A stretch of 64,000 nucleotides of DNA from Clostridium_S neuense (GTDB lineage: Bacteria > Bacillota > Clostridia > Clostridiales > Clostridiaceae), in NCBI RefSeq assembly GCF_045310695.1, contig NZ_JBJIAA010000001.1, positions 372,001-436,000 of the forward strand, in the 5' to 3' direction. Shown here piece after piece: positions 44,098 through 53,662 of this stretch. Position numbers and translations under genes: made by a program. The notes beneath the pieces are model-generated. The model saw only the letters and a list, made by a program, of their open reading frames with translations. It was not told where the DNA came from and made no database searches. The stretch's first letter is position 1, and each line of letters starts with the position of its first letter.

Positions 44098-44821
44098 TTA
44101 CAAATCCCTCCTACTTATTAATGTAAATAACTAAATTAAATATAAATAAAAAGTTAATATCTGCAAAACTAAGCAGCAAATATTATCTTAGTTTAAACTA
44201 CTATTAAATCTCACATATATGTAATATAATTGTTCCATTAAAGCTAAATCTTATATTACATTAATGCAGCTTTCCAGTTTTACCACATTAGTATACACTA
44301 CTTGTACATATTTTTCAATAAAAAATCAAATTTGTATACATATATTTCACATTTCAAGATTATTACTATATAAATCAAAACACTACACTTTAATGATTAT
44401 ATATCTTTTCACATAAAATATCAACATAAGTTTGGTATTACATCCTGTCATATCCATGGATATTGGACTTTTTTCTATTGTCTTATAATTATATAATAAT
44501 ATAGATTTTTCAGCAATTGTTTACTTTTATATTTTAGCCTTAATTTTTTATAACTAATTATAATTTTTATATCATTACCTTTAAAGTTATCGTACATATT
44601 ATCACTTAGTTTATAAGCTCTTAAGCACTTTTCTCCTAGTAATTTATGCTGTCACAGGTAAACTTTGAACATCAAACAATTTTTTTACCATCCTGCGGTA
44701 AAGTCTTAACTTTAGTGCATACATTTGCCAAAAAATTTCTCACTAAAATTAAGTCATGCATAAGTATTATCATGAATCTTAGAAATTTATCATGGAATAT
44801 TTAAAAATAAAATCACTTAAA
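44098..44821. other. 724-base gene-free region upstream of the S-layer-like genes
   Basis: AT-rich, with no open frame that looks coding and no RNA motif I could name. Short inverted repeats occur, for example ATCCATGGAT (44453-44462). It probably holds the promoter and a long leader for the two surface-protein genes read from 44097 leftward. A stretch near 44640-44720 (minus strand) reads briefly like protein and may be a gene relic. Confidence 0.45.
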
Positions 44822-46009
44822 TTATTTATTAGCATCAGCATTTATATTTCGTTCTACCACAAAAGTAGATTTGAAAAACTTCTTATACACATAAGAAGAT
44901 AATTTAACACCACCCAAATCAATATACTTATGAATAAAATACGAAATGAGCATTATTAATGGCACTGATAATGCAAACGTAATAATAAATGCAACATGAT
45001 AATTTAAAAAGCGTAATAATTTCATAAATACAAATCCTGAAAATGAGCAAAGCACTATCAAATGAGAGAGATACATAGGAAATGATATTTGACCAAGAAA
45101 ATAAAATAGCTTGCTTGAAAATAATTTTTTTAAGCTTTGCAAGTTTAATAATGCTAGCATAATGAAAAATGCACCTGTTATATGGTAAAACATAATTGAA
45201 TCTGCGAAGTTAATAGTCATAAATTTATAAATCGTTCCATCTGTAGAAACAAGAGGATACGAACCCAGAAATATTCCGATAATAAGAAAAATTATACCCA
45301 AAAGTCGGCTATTTAATATTTTAATATGCTTATAATTATTATATAAATCACTTAAAATCATTCCTAAAATAAAAGCCAAATAGTATGTTTTAATAAATAG
45401 CAAAACAATTATTATGTAAAAAATATATCTGTTCCTAAGTCTACCTAATATAGCTGCTATGGAATATACCAAAAATGAACCTAAAAATTCGTAAGTCATA
45501 GTCCATAGACTTACATAATATGAATATTGATTTTTAATAAATACACCATATGTTGCCTGCTTAATCATTCCTAAAAAACTTGGTTTAAATGTCCAGCACT
45601 GAGACACACTATTAACTGCTAATGTAGTTTTTGCTACAGTACTATTATTAAACAGTGACAACTTCATAAAAATATATGCTACACTCATCGTGAACAATAT
45701 TGGCACCATCAATCTTATATATCTTTTTGAAGCACCCGAAATAATATACTCATAATCATGTGTCAAAAAAAACTTATAAGTTAAAACATATCCACTTAAT
45801 ATAAAAAATATACATACTGATAAGTTGCCATCATATAATATATTAAATATTGTTTTAGATAATTTTAACTCTATAAGTCCACTAGTATGACTATATTTTC
45901 CTAACGTACTAAATAAAGCAGGATAAAATGCAAGCATAAAATGATCTACAATAACTATAAATGCTGCTAATCCCCTTAACCCATCAAGATACTTAATTTT
46001 ACTTTTCAA
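44822..46009 (-). CDS. Membrane acyltransferase, family 3 (OafA-like)
   Basis: Integral membrane protein of 395 residues with about ten hydrophobic segments. It begins with KYLDGLRGLAAFIVIVDHFM, where the DGLRGLAAxxV and conserved His are the acyltransferase-3 signature, followed by ICIFFILSGYVLTYKFF. Such enzymes O-acetylate exported polysaccharides or lipid-linked sugars. Located between buk and the S-layer-like genes, it may modify the polymer made by the cluster further left. The start is TTG at 46009 with AGGGGTG upstream. Confidence 0.9.
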   Translation of the reverse strand: MKSKIKYLDGLRGLAAFIVIVDHFMLAFYPALFSTLGKYSHTSGLIELKLSKTIFNILYDGNLSVCIFFILSGYVLTYKFFLTHDYEYIISGASKRYIRLMVPILFTMSVAYIFMKLSLFNNSTVAKTTLAVNSVSQCWTFKPSFLGMIKQATYGVFIKNQYSYYVSLWTMTYEFLGSFLVYSIAAILGRLRNRYIFYIIIVLLFIKTYYLAFILGMILSDLYNNYKHIKILNSRLLGIIFLIIGIFLGSYPLVSTDGTIYKFMTINFADSIMFYHITGAFFIMLALLNLQSLKKLFSSKLFYFLGQISFPMYLSHLIVLCSFSGFVFMKLLRFLNYHVAFIITFALSVPLIMLISYFIHKYIDLGGVKLSSYVYKKFFKSTFVVERNINADANK

Positions 46010-46157
46010 ACTAACACCCCTAAAAATTCCAACCTATACAAATAATTTTTCTAACCTAAATATAGTATGGTGAAATCAGGCAAAAAAAATTACTTTTCTT
46101 TGTATGTATAATTTAGCACCACATATGTATTGAAAAAGCGAATTGTAATAATATAAA

Positions 46158-46270
46158 AGGAGAATGTGATTGAACCTTTTTTGCATATCAAAATATGCCA
46201 AAATCAAGCATACTATTATTTATATATAAAACTTTATTGATTGCAAAATTATAATTAATCACATTCTCCT
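46158..46270. repeat. 113-base element with 14-base perfect inverted ends
   Basis: AGGAGAATGTGATT (46158-46171) and AATCACATTCTCCT (46257-46270) are perfect inverted copies. The interior holds a second hairpin, GCATATCAAAATATGC (46183-46198). It occupies the middle of the 316-base spacer between buk and the acyltransferase gene and could be a MITE-like insertion or a large stem-loop. No target duplication was confirmed. Confidence 0.65.
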
Positions 46271-46325
46271 ATAAATAGGTTTAAAATATATTCACTACAT
46301 AACAAAGTAGATTTATTTTCATAAA

Positions 46326-47390
46326 TTAGTATTGTTTAGCCTTTTCTTCTCCTCTTAAAACTCTAAGTCCACCTTCGGCAAGAGCTAAAAGTTCATCTTC
46401 ACCACCGTATTGTACTACAGGAGCTATAAATTTAACCCTATCTGTTATTGCTTTGCATACATGCTCATTATAAGCAATTCCACCAGTTAAAAGTATTGCA
46501 TCTACTTGTCCACTCAAAACTGCTGCACATTTTCCTATTTCTTTTGCAACTTGATATGTAAATGCTTCATATATAAGTTTGCAATCTTTATCTCCTTCAA
46601 GAGCTTTGTCTACTACAGCTTTAAAGTCAAGAGTGTTTAAATATCCAACAACTCCACCTTTACCATTTATCTTTTTCATAACTTCTTCATAAGTGTACTT
46701 TCCGCTGAAGCACATTTTTACAAGATCTCCTATTGGAACTCCACCGCTTCTTTCTGGTGAGAATGGTCCCTCTCCATCAAGTCCATTGTTTACATCAACA
46801 ACTACTCCCTTTTGATGTGTTCCAACTGTTGTTCCGCCGCCCATGTGAGCTACTATAAGGTTTAAATCCTCATACTTTTTGCCATTTTCTTTTGCATATC
46901 TTCTTGCTACAGCTTTTTGATTTAATGCATGGAAAATACTTTTTCTTGGAATGTCTGGCATACCAGATACTCTTGCAACATCGCTTAATTCATCAACAAC
47001 TATAGGATCTACTATATATGCTGGAATGTCTAAGCTTTTTCCTATTTCTTTTGCTATTATTCCTGCAAGATTTGCTGCATGCTGTCCTTGAACTCCTATT
47101 TTAAGATCATTTATCATAGCATCGTTAACTTCATAAGTTCCGCTTACTAAAGGCTTTAACATTCCGCCTCTTCCAACTATTCCGTTTAAAGTTTTTATAT
47201 CTATGTTGGCTTCTTTTAAAGCATCAAGTATAACATCTTTTCTAAACTCAAATTGATCAAAAATTGTCTTGTATTTACCTATTTCCTCTGCTGAATGTCT
47301 TAAAGTTTTTTCAAATACTTCTTTTTCATCGTCATATACGCCTATCTTTGTTGATGTTGATCCAGGATTTATAATTAATAATCTATACAT
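46326..47390 (-). CDS. buk: Butyrate kinase
   Basis: Cytosolic acetokinase-family enzyme of 354 residues that converts butyryl phosphate and ADP to butyrate and ATP, the last step of butyrate fermentation. It begins LLIINPGSTSTKIGVYDDE (phosphate-binding), with GRGGMLKPLVSGTYEVN, VAHMGGGTTVGTHQKG (adenosine/phosphate region), DGEGPFSPERSGG and ILLTGGIAYNE near the C-terminus. Length is typical of Buk. It follows ptb by 24 bases in the same direction, forming the classical ptb-buk operon. Confidence 0.97.
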   Translation of the reverse strand: MYRLLIINPGSTSTKIGVYDDEKEVFEKTLRHSAEEIGKYKTIFDQFEFRKDVILDALKEANIDIKTLNGIVGRGGMLKPLVSGTYEVNDAMINDLKIGVQGQHAANLAGIIAKEIGKSLDIPAYIVDPIVVDELSDVARVSGMPDIPRKSIFHALNQKAVARRYAKENGKKYEDLNLIVAHMGGGTTVGTHQKGVVVDVNNGLDGEGPFSPERSGGVPIGDLVKMCFSGKYTYEEVMKKINGKGGVVGYLNTLDFKAVVDKALEGDKDCKLIYEAFTYQVAKEIGKCAAVLSGQVDAILLTGGIAYNEHVCKAITDRVKFIAPVVQYGGEDELLALAEGGLRVLRGEEKAKQY

Positions 47391-47414
47391 TATTTTCCCT
47401 CCAAGCCTAACTAA

Positions 47415-48320
47415 TTATTTGTGGCTAGCAACAAGTGCTGCAAGTGCTATTGAATACATTTTAGTTTCATGACTATCTGCTCTTGAAGTAAGTACAACTG
47501 GTGCTGCTGTTCCAACAAGAAGACATCCATTTTTAGAATGAGTTGTATAAGTTAAAGTCTTGTACATAACATTTCCTGTTTCTATATTAGGCATCAAAAG
47601 TATATCTGCTTTTCCTGCTACAGGTCCAGTAACTTTTTTATGTTGTGCTGCTTCTTCTGATAATGCTATATCAAGTGCTAAAGGTCCATCAACTATGCAG
47701 CCCTTTATCTGTCCTCTGTCGCTCATTTTTGCAAGCATTGCTGCATCAAGTGTTGCTGGCATATTTGGATTTACAACTTCAACTGCACAAACTGGTGCAA
47801 CCTTTGGCTGTTCTATTCCAACTGCGTGTGCTACTTTAACTGCATTGTTTATTATTTGAACCTTGTCTTTTAATTCAGGATACATGTTGAAAGCAACATC
47901 TGTTAAGAACAATAATCTGTCAAAAGCTTCTGTTTCAAATATTGCTACGTGTGACATTAATTTTCCTGTTCTAAGTCCAACTTCTTTGTTAAGTACTGAT
48001 CTTAAGAAAGTAGCTGTATCAACAAGTCCTTTCATAACCATATCTGCTTTTTTACTTGATACCAATTCTACTGCTTTAAGAGCAGCTTTTTTTACGTCTG
48101 GTTCATCAACTATTTCATATTGTTTTATGTCCATTCCTATTTTTAAAGCTATAGATACTATTTCGTCATGATTTCCTACAAGTATTGCATCTGCAATTCC
48201 ATTATCCTTTGCATCTTTTACTGCTCTAAGTACTGCCTCATCCTGTGCTACTGCTACTGCTACTTTTTTCATTTCATTTTGCTTTACTTTTTCGATAATT
48301 TCATTAAAACTTTTAATCAT
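47415..48320 (-). CDS. ptb: Phosphate butyryltransferase
   Basis: Cytosolic enzyme of 301 residues that exchanges CoA for phosphate on butyryl-CoA to give butyryl phosphate. Family signs: MIKSFNEIIEKVKQNEMKKV at the start, DAILVGNHDEI, MVMKGLVDTATFLRSVLNK, TGKLMSHVAIFE, FLTDVAFNMYPELKDK, and PNIETGNVMYKTLTY with a C-terminal GTAAPVVLTSRADS. It is the first gene of the ptb-buk operon with AAAGAGGAG upstream and a good promoter. Confidence 0.97.
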   Translation of the reverse strand: MIKSFNEIIEKVKQNEMKKVAVAVAQDEAVLRAVKDAKDNGIADAILVGNHDEIVSIALKIGMDIKQYEIVDEPDVKKAALKAVELVSSKKADMVMKGLVDTATFLRSVLNKEVGLRTGKLMSHVAIFETEAFDRLLFLTDVAFNMYPELKDKVQIINNAVKVAHAVGIEQPKVAPVCAVEVVNPNMPATLDAAMLAKMSDRGQIKGCIVDGPLALDIALSEEAAQHKKVTGPVAGKADILLMPNIETGNVMYKTLTYTTHSKNGCLLVGTAAPVVLTSRADSHETKMYSIALAALVASHK

Positions 48321-48374
48321 TAAGCTCTCTCCTCTTTTTCGTTATAATTTGTATATTGAAATAAAATTGTATGC

Positions 48375-48402
48375 ATATTATCGTTTATATATATTTTAAC
48401 AA
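48375..48402 (-). promoter_or_regulatory. Promoter of the ptb-buk operon
   Basis: On the minus strand, TTGTTA (48397-48402) and TAATAT (48375-48380) are 16 bases apart, about 55 bases upstream of ptb. The spacer is AT-rich, as expected for a strong clostridial fermentation promoter. Assigned by sequence only. Confidence 0.55.
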
Positions 48403-48435
48403 ACTTTTTCATGAAAGCTTGTTTTTTCAGAAAAT

Positions 48436-50088
48436 TCAGTGCATTGTATATTTTGCCATTAAACTTTCTGCAACTTTAATGCCATCAACAGCTGCTGATA
48501 TTATACCTCCTGCAAAGCCCGCTCCTTCTCCTGCTGGATAAAGTCCTTTAAGAGAAATGCTTTCAAGCTCAGAATTTCTGCATACTTTAACTGGTGCAGA
48601 AGTTCTTGTTTCTATGCCTGTCATAATAGCATTATTATCCATAAAACCTGTTATTTTTTTATCAAAATTCTCTAATCCCTCTTTTAGCGAAGCTATTACA
48701 TAAGTTGGTAAGCATTCCTTAAGATTAGAAAATGTATAGCCTGGTTTATAGGTTGGAGTAACTGAGCCTAATTTAGTGCTTTTCTTATCCTTCATAAAAT
48801 CTCCAACAAGTTGAATTGGAGCACAGTAGTTTTTACCACCAGCTATATATGCTAGATGCTCATAATATCTTTGAAACTCCATTCCCCAAAGAGGATAGTT
48901 ATCTTTACTAAAATCCTTTAAGCTTGGCATATAACTTTTATATAATTCAATTTCACTTTTAAAGTCTTCCTCATTAACTGAAACCACAAGAGCAGAATTT
49001 GCATTTTCTTTATCTCTTTTATAATTGCTCATACCATTTGTAACAAGCCTTTCATTTTCCGATGCTGCAGCTACAACCTCTCCACCTGGGCACATACAAA
49101 AGCTGTAAACTCCACGTTTTGTTTCCCTTGTCGTATATGCAAGTCTATAATCTGCTGCCCTAAGTCTTGGATGATCCTTATATTTTCCATATTGATTTTC
49201 ATTTATAAGCTCCTGCTTATGCTCTATTCTTACGCCTATTGCAAAAGGCTTAGTTTCCATAACTATTTGATTTTTATAAAGCATTTCATAAGTATCTCTA
49301 GAGCTGTGACCTATGGCCATTATTAAACATTCACAGGGAATTTCTTCTCCATTTACAACTACAGCTTGAAGCTTACCGTTTTTTATTATTAAATCCTGTA
49401 GCTTACTTTTAAATAAAATTTCGCCTCCAAGACTTATGATTTTCTCTCTTATGTTTTTAACAACTTCTTTTAATATATCTGTTCCTATATGTGGTTTTCC
49501 AACATAGGCTATCTCCTCTGGTGCTCCGTTTTTTACAAATTCATCTACTACAATACTGCATCTATAATCCTTTATTCTTGTCGTAAGCTTTCCATCTGAA
49601 AAGGTTCCAGCTCCCCCTTCTCCAAACTGAACATTGGATTCTGTATTTAAGCTTCCCTTCTCCCAAAAGGTGTTAACAGTCTTGGTTCTTTCTTCTACCC
49701 TCTCGCCTCTTTCTATTACAAGCGGCGAATACCCATTTTGAGCTAAAGTCAAAGCTGCGAACATTCCAGCAGGGCCCATGCCAACGATAATAGGTCTATG
49801 CTTTAGTTTTTCATTTCCAAATTTAAAAGGTTCCTCTGCAATTTCTTTTTCTTTGATTACATCTCTATCATGTATTTTCTTTAATATTTTATCTTCATTT
49901 TCGCAGTTAACTTCCACTGTGTAATTAAATTTTATTGCATCCTTACGCCTTGCATCTATAGATTCCCTAAGTATCTTTAGGCGTTTGATATCCTTCTCTG
50001 AAATTTTAAGCTTTTTGGCTGCCTTTCTATTTACAGCTTCAATTTCTTCATCTATATCTATGTTTATATTGCTTATTCTTAAACTCAA
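48436..50088 (-). CDS. FAD-dependent oxidoreductase of unknown substrate
   Basis: Flavoprotein of 550 residues, of the uncharacterised FAD-dependent dehydrogenase group (COG2509-like). Residues ~1-95 form a small N-terminal domain with RKDAIKFNYTVEV. The FAD fold starts at ~100 with IIVGMGPAGMFAALTLAQNG, then NVQFGEGGAGTFSDGKLTTR, and later LYPAGEGAGFAGGIISAAVD close to the C-terminus, which binds the flavin. It resembles enzymes that act in electron-bifurcating or tRNA-modifying systems only loosely; the function is not known. The start is TTG with GAGGAG about 11 bases upstream. Confidence 0.85.
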   Translation of the reverse strand: MSLRISNINIDIDEEIEAVNRKAAKKLKISEKDIKRLKILRESIDARRKDAIKFNYTVEVNCENEDKILKKIHDRDVIKEKEIAEEPFKFGNEKLKHRPIIVGMGPAGMFAALTLAQNGYSPLVIERGERVEERTKTVNTFWEKGSLNTESNVQFGEGGAGTFSDGKLTTRIKDYRCSIVVDEFVKNGAPEEIAYVGKPHIGTDILKEVVKNIREKIISLGGEILFKSKLQDLIIKNGKLQAVVVNGEEIPCECLIMAIGHSSRDTYEMLYKNQIVMETKPFAIGVRIEHKQELINENQYGKYKDHPRLRAADYRLAYTTRETKRGVYSFCMCPGGEVVAAASENERLVTNGMSNYKRDKENANSALVVSVNEEDFKSEIELYKSYMPSLKDFSKDNYPLWGMEFQRYYEHLAYIAGGKNYCAPIQLVGDFMKDKKSTKLGSVTPTYKPGYTFSNLKECLPTYVIASLKEGLENFDKKITGFMDNNAIMTGIETRTSAPVKVCRNSELESISLKGLYPAGEGAGFAGGIISAAVDGIKVAESLMAKYTMH

Positions 50089-50142
50089 CCTTTATGCTCC
50101 TCTCTTAAAAACTACATATAAGTTTCAAACTGAATGAAATAT

Positions 50143-50179
50143 AGAGTAAAGTTATAGTAATTTTCTACAACTCTACTCT
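50143..50179 (-). terminator. Terminator-like hairpin after cdaR, made of AGAGTA arms
   Basis: AGAGTAAAGTTATAG (50143-50157) and CTACAACTCTACTCT (50165-50179) form a 15-base stem with two G-U pairs on the minus-strand RNA, around a 7-base loop. The arms resemble those of repeat element A. Confidence 0.65.
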
Positions 50180-50184
50180 TGGCT

Positions 50185-51396
50185 CTATTTCTTACTTATA
50201 GTAACAGTAACCTTATCTGGAGTTTGTGATACTTTTTTTACCCCCTCCGGCAGTGTTATATTTACCGGCAAATCATGTGTACCTTCCTTTAAGTTACTTA
50301 AATCTACAACTGCTTTTACTGAATCACTACTAATATTAGTTCCTCCAGAGACAACTACTGTTATGGTAGAAGGTTTTATTTCAGCCTTCAAGCTTTGATC
50401 TAGATTAGTCGAACCTATATTTACACTAAGCGTTGTATTCGTATTTGTCGGATTATTAGCAGCTTGTTCTGTTGTTATCTTTATAGTTACCGTACTGCTT
50501 CCTACAAGTCGTACATTTTTAGGGACATTTAATTTAGCCTTTACTTCTGTATCCCCTGTTATGCTGCTTAAATCAACCTCTTCTGTATCTATACTATTTA
50601 TATCTGCAAGTTCGCTTTCACTTCCTATTACATCTACATAGTTTTGCTCAGGATAAACAGATTTTATACTTATTTTCGATGAAGGCTGCCCTTTAGTCTT
50701 TACATTTACAGCCACACTTTTAGCTTTTCTTATAGGTACACTGACATTTATGGTGCCAGGCTGTACCTTAACATCACTTATAAGATTCCCCTTAGCATCA
50801 ACTGGCTGAGGTACAACCTTAAGCTCCGCATCACTGGTTAAATTGCTTACATTTACATTAACCTCTACATGATCTACTAACTGTATATTTTTTGCCGGAC
50901 CACTTACAGTTACATTTCTTGGATTAACGGTAGCATCTGATGAGTAAAGCCCTATTTGAGGTCTGCCTTGTATGTTTGTAGTTACAGGAACAGTTTTTTG
51001 TGTGTACTCATCTAAATTAATATCAACCCATAAACTATCTGTCTGCACCACATTTATATTATCAGGATATTTTTCAATTTTTACAGGTATTCTGTTATCA
51101 CCCTTCTTTAAAGCATAAGAGCTTAAATCTGCAACTAATTTAAAATCACTGGCCTTAACTGAATATACATCCATTGCATTGCCTTTTATTGTTAGATTTA
51201 TATTAAAGTTTTGATTTGGTGAAAGGACAAGATTATTTTGTTTGAGCAAATCCTGATTCAAAACTTGTACCGTAACATTTTTAATCTTATATGTTTTTAT
51301 AGGATTTTCATAATTATTTATATAAAGCCATAGACAAAAAGAAGCTATTAAACAGGCTATTCTTATAACTATTTGTTTTTTCCCGCTTTTCTCCAT
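50185..51396 (-). CDS. cdaR: CdaA regulatory protein with YbbR repeats
   Basis: Membrane-anchored extracytoplasmic protein of 403 residues that binds and modulates the diadenylate cyclase CdaA. One N-terminal helix (VIRIACLIASFCLWLYIN) is followed by about four YbbR domains of ~80-90 residues. Repeat hallmarks are PVTTNIQGRPQIGLYSSDAT with NPRNVTVSGPAKNIQLVDHV, and SVAVNVKTKGQPSSKISIKS with a matching SESELADI. It overlaps the end of cdaA by 28 bases, so the two are translationally coupled. Confidence 0.93.
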   Translation of the reverse strand: MEKSGKKQIVIRIACLIASFCLWLYINNYENPIKTYKIKNVTVQVLNQDLLKQNNLVLSPNQNFNINLTIKGNAMDVYSVKASDFKLVADLSSYALKKGDNRIPVKIEKYPDNINVVQTDSLWVDINLDEYTQKTVPVTTNIQGRPQIGLYSSDATVNPRNVTVSGPAKNIQLVDHVEVNVNVSNLTSDAELKVVPQPVDAKGNLISDVKVQPGTINVSVPIRKAKSVAVNVKTKGQPSSKISIKSVYPEQNYVDVIGSESELADINSIDTEEVDLSSITGDTEVKAKLNVPKNVRLVGSSTVTIKITTEQAANNPTNTNTTLSVNIGSTNLDQSLKAEIKPSTITVVVSGGTNISSDSVKAVVDLSNLKEGTHDLPVNITLPEGVKKVSQTPDKVTVTISKK

Positions 51397-52214
51397 CTTT
51401 TCACCTTCTCCTTTAAAGCCGTTTTTCTGCTATATCTAATCCTTATTATCCTCATTAATATAGCTTTTAATTTTTCCTTACTATAATCTCTAGTTAATTT
51501 CCCATTTATAGCAAGAGATATGTTTCCAGTTTCCTCAGATACTATTATTACAAGTCCATCTGAGTTTTCCGATATGCCAATTCCTGCTCTATGTCTTGTT
51601 CCAAGCTTTTTATTTAAATCATTATTTGAAGTAAGTGGTAAAAAACATCCCGCTGCTGCTATTCTGCCATTTCTTATTATAGTAGCTCCATCATGTAAAG
51701 GTGTATTTACAACAAATATATTTTCTAAAAGTGCCGCCGAAACTATTGCATCTATCTTTGTTCCTGTACTTATTATATCCTCTAATCCAGTTTTTTGCTC
51801 TATTATAATAAGTGCTCCAGTTTTTTGTTCTGATAGGTTCCCAACACTGTTTACAATTTCATTTATTATCTTTTCATATTCTGCTTCATTTTCAAGTATA
51901 TGATTTTCATTAAAAGCACTTCTGCCTAATTGTTCAAGTGCTCTCCTTATCTCAGGCTGAAATATAATGATTATAGAAAGAACACCTATTGTTATTGTTC
52001 TTTGCAATATCCAATTTAACATTGTAAGGTGCAAAAAATCGCTTATTGGAATTAAAAGTATAATTAAAAGTATTCCTTTTAAAAGCTGTACTGCTCTTGT
52101 TTCTTTTATAAGCATGTAACCTTTATAAAAAATGTATGATACCACGATAATATCCAGCACAGACCAAATTGTCATTCCTTTGATTGCGCTGTTTGCAATA
52201 TGCATAAACTCCAT
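51369..52214 (-). CDS. cdaA: Diadenylate cyclase CdaA (cyclic di-AMP synthase)
   Basis: Membrane enzyme of 281 residues that joins two ATP to make cyclic di-AMP. Three N-terminal transmembrane helices are followed by the DAC domain with VNTPLHDGATIIRNGRIAAA (DGA motif) and LGTRHRAGIG (RHR motif), which are the ATP-binding and catalytic residues. The start ATG at 52214 has a perfect AGGAGGTGA; 33 further upstream codons are open but unlikely to be used. It is coupled to cdaR. Cyclic di-AMP controls potassium, osmolyte and cell-wall balance. A riboswitch for the same molecule lies at 53549. Confidence 0.96.
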   Translation of the reverse strand: MEFMHIANSAIKGMTIWSVLDIIVVSYIFYKGYMLIKETRAVQLLKGILLIILLIPISDFLHLTMLNWILQRTITIGVLSIIIIFQPEIRRALEQLGRSAFNENHILENEAEYEKIINEIVNSVGNLSEQKTGALIIIEQKTGLEDIISTGTKIDAIVSAALLENIFVVNTPLHDGATIIRNGRIAAAGCFLPLTSNNDLNKKLGTRHRAGIGISENSDGLVIIVSEETGNISLAINGKLTRDYSKEKLKAILMRIIRIRYSRKTALKEKVKRWRKAGKNK

Positions 52215-52366
52215 ATTTTCACCTCCTGTTCTTAATTTTTTTAACTTAATTGTAAAAAACATGATTGAACAAGCCTTAAAAAGTTCAGTAAATTCATATA
52301 TATAATTATACACTACGTAAAGTTATTATAGTATAGCGAAATTATTATTTAAAATACCTTTTACAA

Positions 52367-52423
52367 TTTTGCATTACCTTTTTCATATAATTCACAATCT
52401 TTTCCATAAAGTGTAATGCAAAA
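52367..52423. repeat. Inverted repeat in the cdaA upstream region
   Basis: TTTTGCATTA (52367-52376) and TAATGCAAAA (52414-52423) are perfect 10-base inverted copies, 37 bases apart, in the 280-base spacer between divergent cdaA and the 330-residue gene. It could be a paired operator or a weak stem-loop. No promoter of clear quality was found. Confidence 0.4.
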
Positions 52424-52494
52424 ATTTATTCTTCATATAATCTTACTATAGGAGAATGTAAAAAATATAGATAAGCATTTAGGGAGGAATTATT

Positions 52495-53487
52495 ATGAAT
52501 ATCAAGTCCATAAAACCAAAAACTCTTTTGTACATACTGCCTATCCTTGCAATAGTATTCTTAACAATTTTTATAGTTTATAGTCTATTTAATGTAAATA
52601 AGTATACCTCTAGTGAAAAAGCAATAGAAGGGATAACAAAGGAAATAACAAAGTTAAATGAGGCATCCTCAAACTTAAATTCAAAGGAACTAGATTCAAA
52701 GCAAACCGGAAAAGATATAGGAAAAATATCAGCTTCATTAACTGCAGAAGCTAATAAATTATCCAAGCTAAGCATAAATGATAAATATAAAATGGTAGTT
52801 TCCGATTTAAAGAACGGAATTAAAAACAACATTTTATTGTACAAGCAGCTTCAGTCCTGTGTAAACAATCCAGATGCTCCAGATATAGATACTGCAATGA
52901 CATCACTTAATACTTACAGAGATTTATCCACAAAATATTATTCTAAAATTACAATAAACAATAAAAAGTTTTCTCTTCCCTCTGCTACTTTAAAATTTAT
53001 AGATGCCTTTCAAACTTACTTTAGCGTAAGAAAAAGAACAAAAATTGATAAAAGCTTCCAAGCCTCAATGAGTAGTGATTTTGATATCACTATGGATAAT
53101 GTGTGTGATCAATTTAAGCTTATAATGACCGATTTTTCTGACTATGCTACTAAGGCGAGAAAAAAGATAATAAGTTATGATTATGCTTTTGATAAAATAA
53201 GTAAAAACGATGCTGAATTTGTAAATTTAAAAAATAATTTTCAAAACATATCTGTTCCTTCAGGTAGACTTGAATCCTATAAAGCTTTTAACTTAGTTTT
53301 AAATGATTATATTTCTTATATGAATTATTTTACTTCTGCATTAAACTATGAGGCAAACTTAAAAGACAATGATTCGGCTTCCTATAAAGTAAATGATATA
53401 TATAGTCAGTCTAAAGATGCTTTTAAAAAAGTTGATACAGACTATAAAAACTTTGAAAAAAAATACATTTCAGAAAAAAACAAATAA
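52495..53487 (+). CDS. Membrane-anchored helical extracytoplasmic protein, unknown function
   Basis: Protein of 330 residues with an N-terminal transmembrane segment (~12-32: LLYILPILAIVFLTIFIVYS) and a large, mostly helical outside domain rich in Lys, Asn, Asp and Ser. Stretches such as KAIEGITKEITKLNEASSNL and SKLSINDKYKMVVSDLKNGI suggest long helices or coiled coil. I do not recognise a family. It is divergent from cdaA and lies just upstream of a cyclic di-AMP riboswitch gene. The start ATG has GGGAGGAATT upstream. No terminator is obvious before the riboswitch. Confidence 0.7.
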   Translation: MNIKSIKPKTLLYILPILAIVFLTIFIVYSLFNVNKYTSSEKAIEGITKEITKLNEASSNLNSKELDSKQTGKDIGKISASLTAEANKLSKLSINDKYKMVVSDLKNGIKNNILLYKQLQSCVNNPDAPDIDTAMTSLNTYRDLSTKYYSKITINNKKFSLPSATLKFIDAFQTYFSVRKRTKIDKSFQASMSSDFDITMDNVCDQFKLIMTDFSDYATKARKKIISYDYAFDKISKNDAEFVNLKNNFQNISVPSGRLESYKAFNLVLNDYISYMNYFTSALNYEANLKDNDSASYKVNDIYSQSKDAFKKVDTDYKNFEKKYISEKNK

Positions 53488-53548
53488 ATTTTCTTTATTT
53501 TATTTTAACTCATGAATTATTTTTATGTTTTTGTGCATAATATCAATA

Positions 53549-53645
53549 GCCTAAGTTTAACAAAAACGGGGAAACCAAGTTTTGGGGTGAATCACATTTA
53601 TGTGTAGGTTATGCCTTTACCGAACCCGTCAGCTAACCTCGTAAA
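53549..53645 (+). promoter_or_regulatory. ydaO/yuaA riboswitch (cyclic di-AMP sensor)
   Basis: The segment shows the conserved ydaO core: AACGGGGAAACCA-type start (about 53565-53577), TTTGGGGTGAATC (53581-53593), GTAGGTTATGCCTTTACCGA, ACCCGTCAGCTAACCTCGTA (53624-53643). These are the hallmarks of the cyclic di-AMP riboswitch. It ends about six bases before the GGAGG of the cell-wall hydrolase gene, so control of translation or of a nearby hairpin is likely. In known cases ligand binding turns expression off. Confidence 0.92.
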
Positions 53646-53662
53646 TAAAAGGAGGAAATTTA

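Noticed and set aside
44640..44720. Possible riboswitch (CACAGGTAAAC and CTGCGGTAAAG segments) in the long leader
   Set aside because: It is on the wrong strand for the downstream genes as read, and lacks the paired cores of cyclic di-GMP or other known classes; no consistent fold could be drawn.
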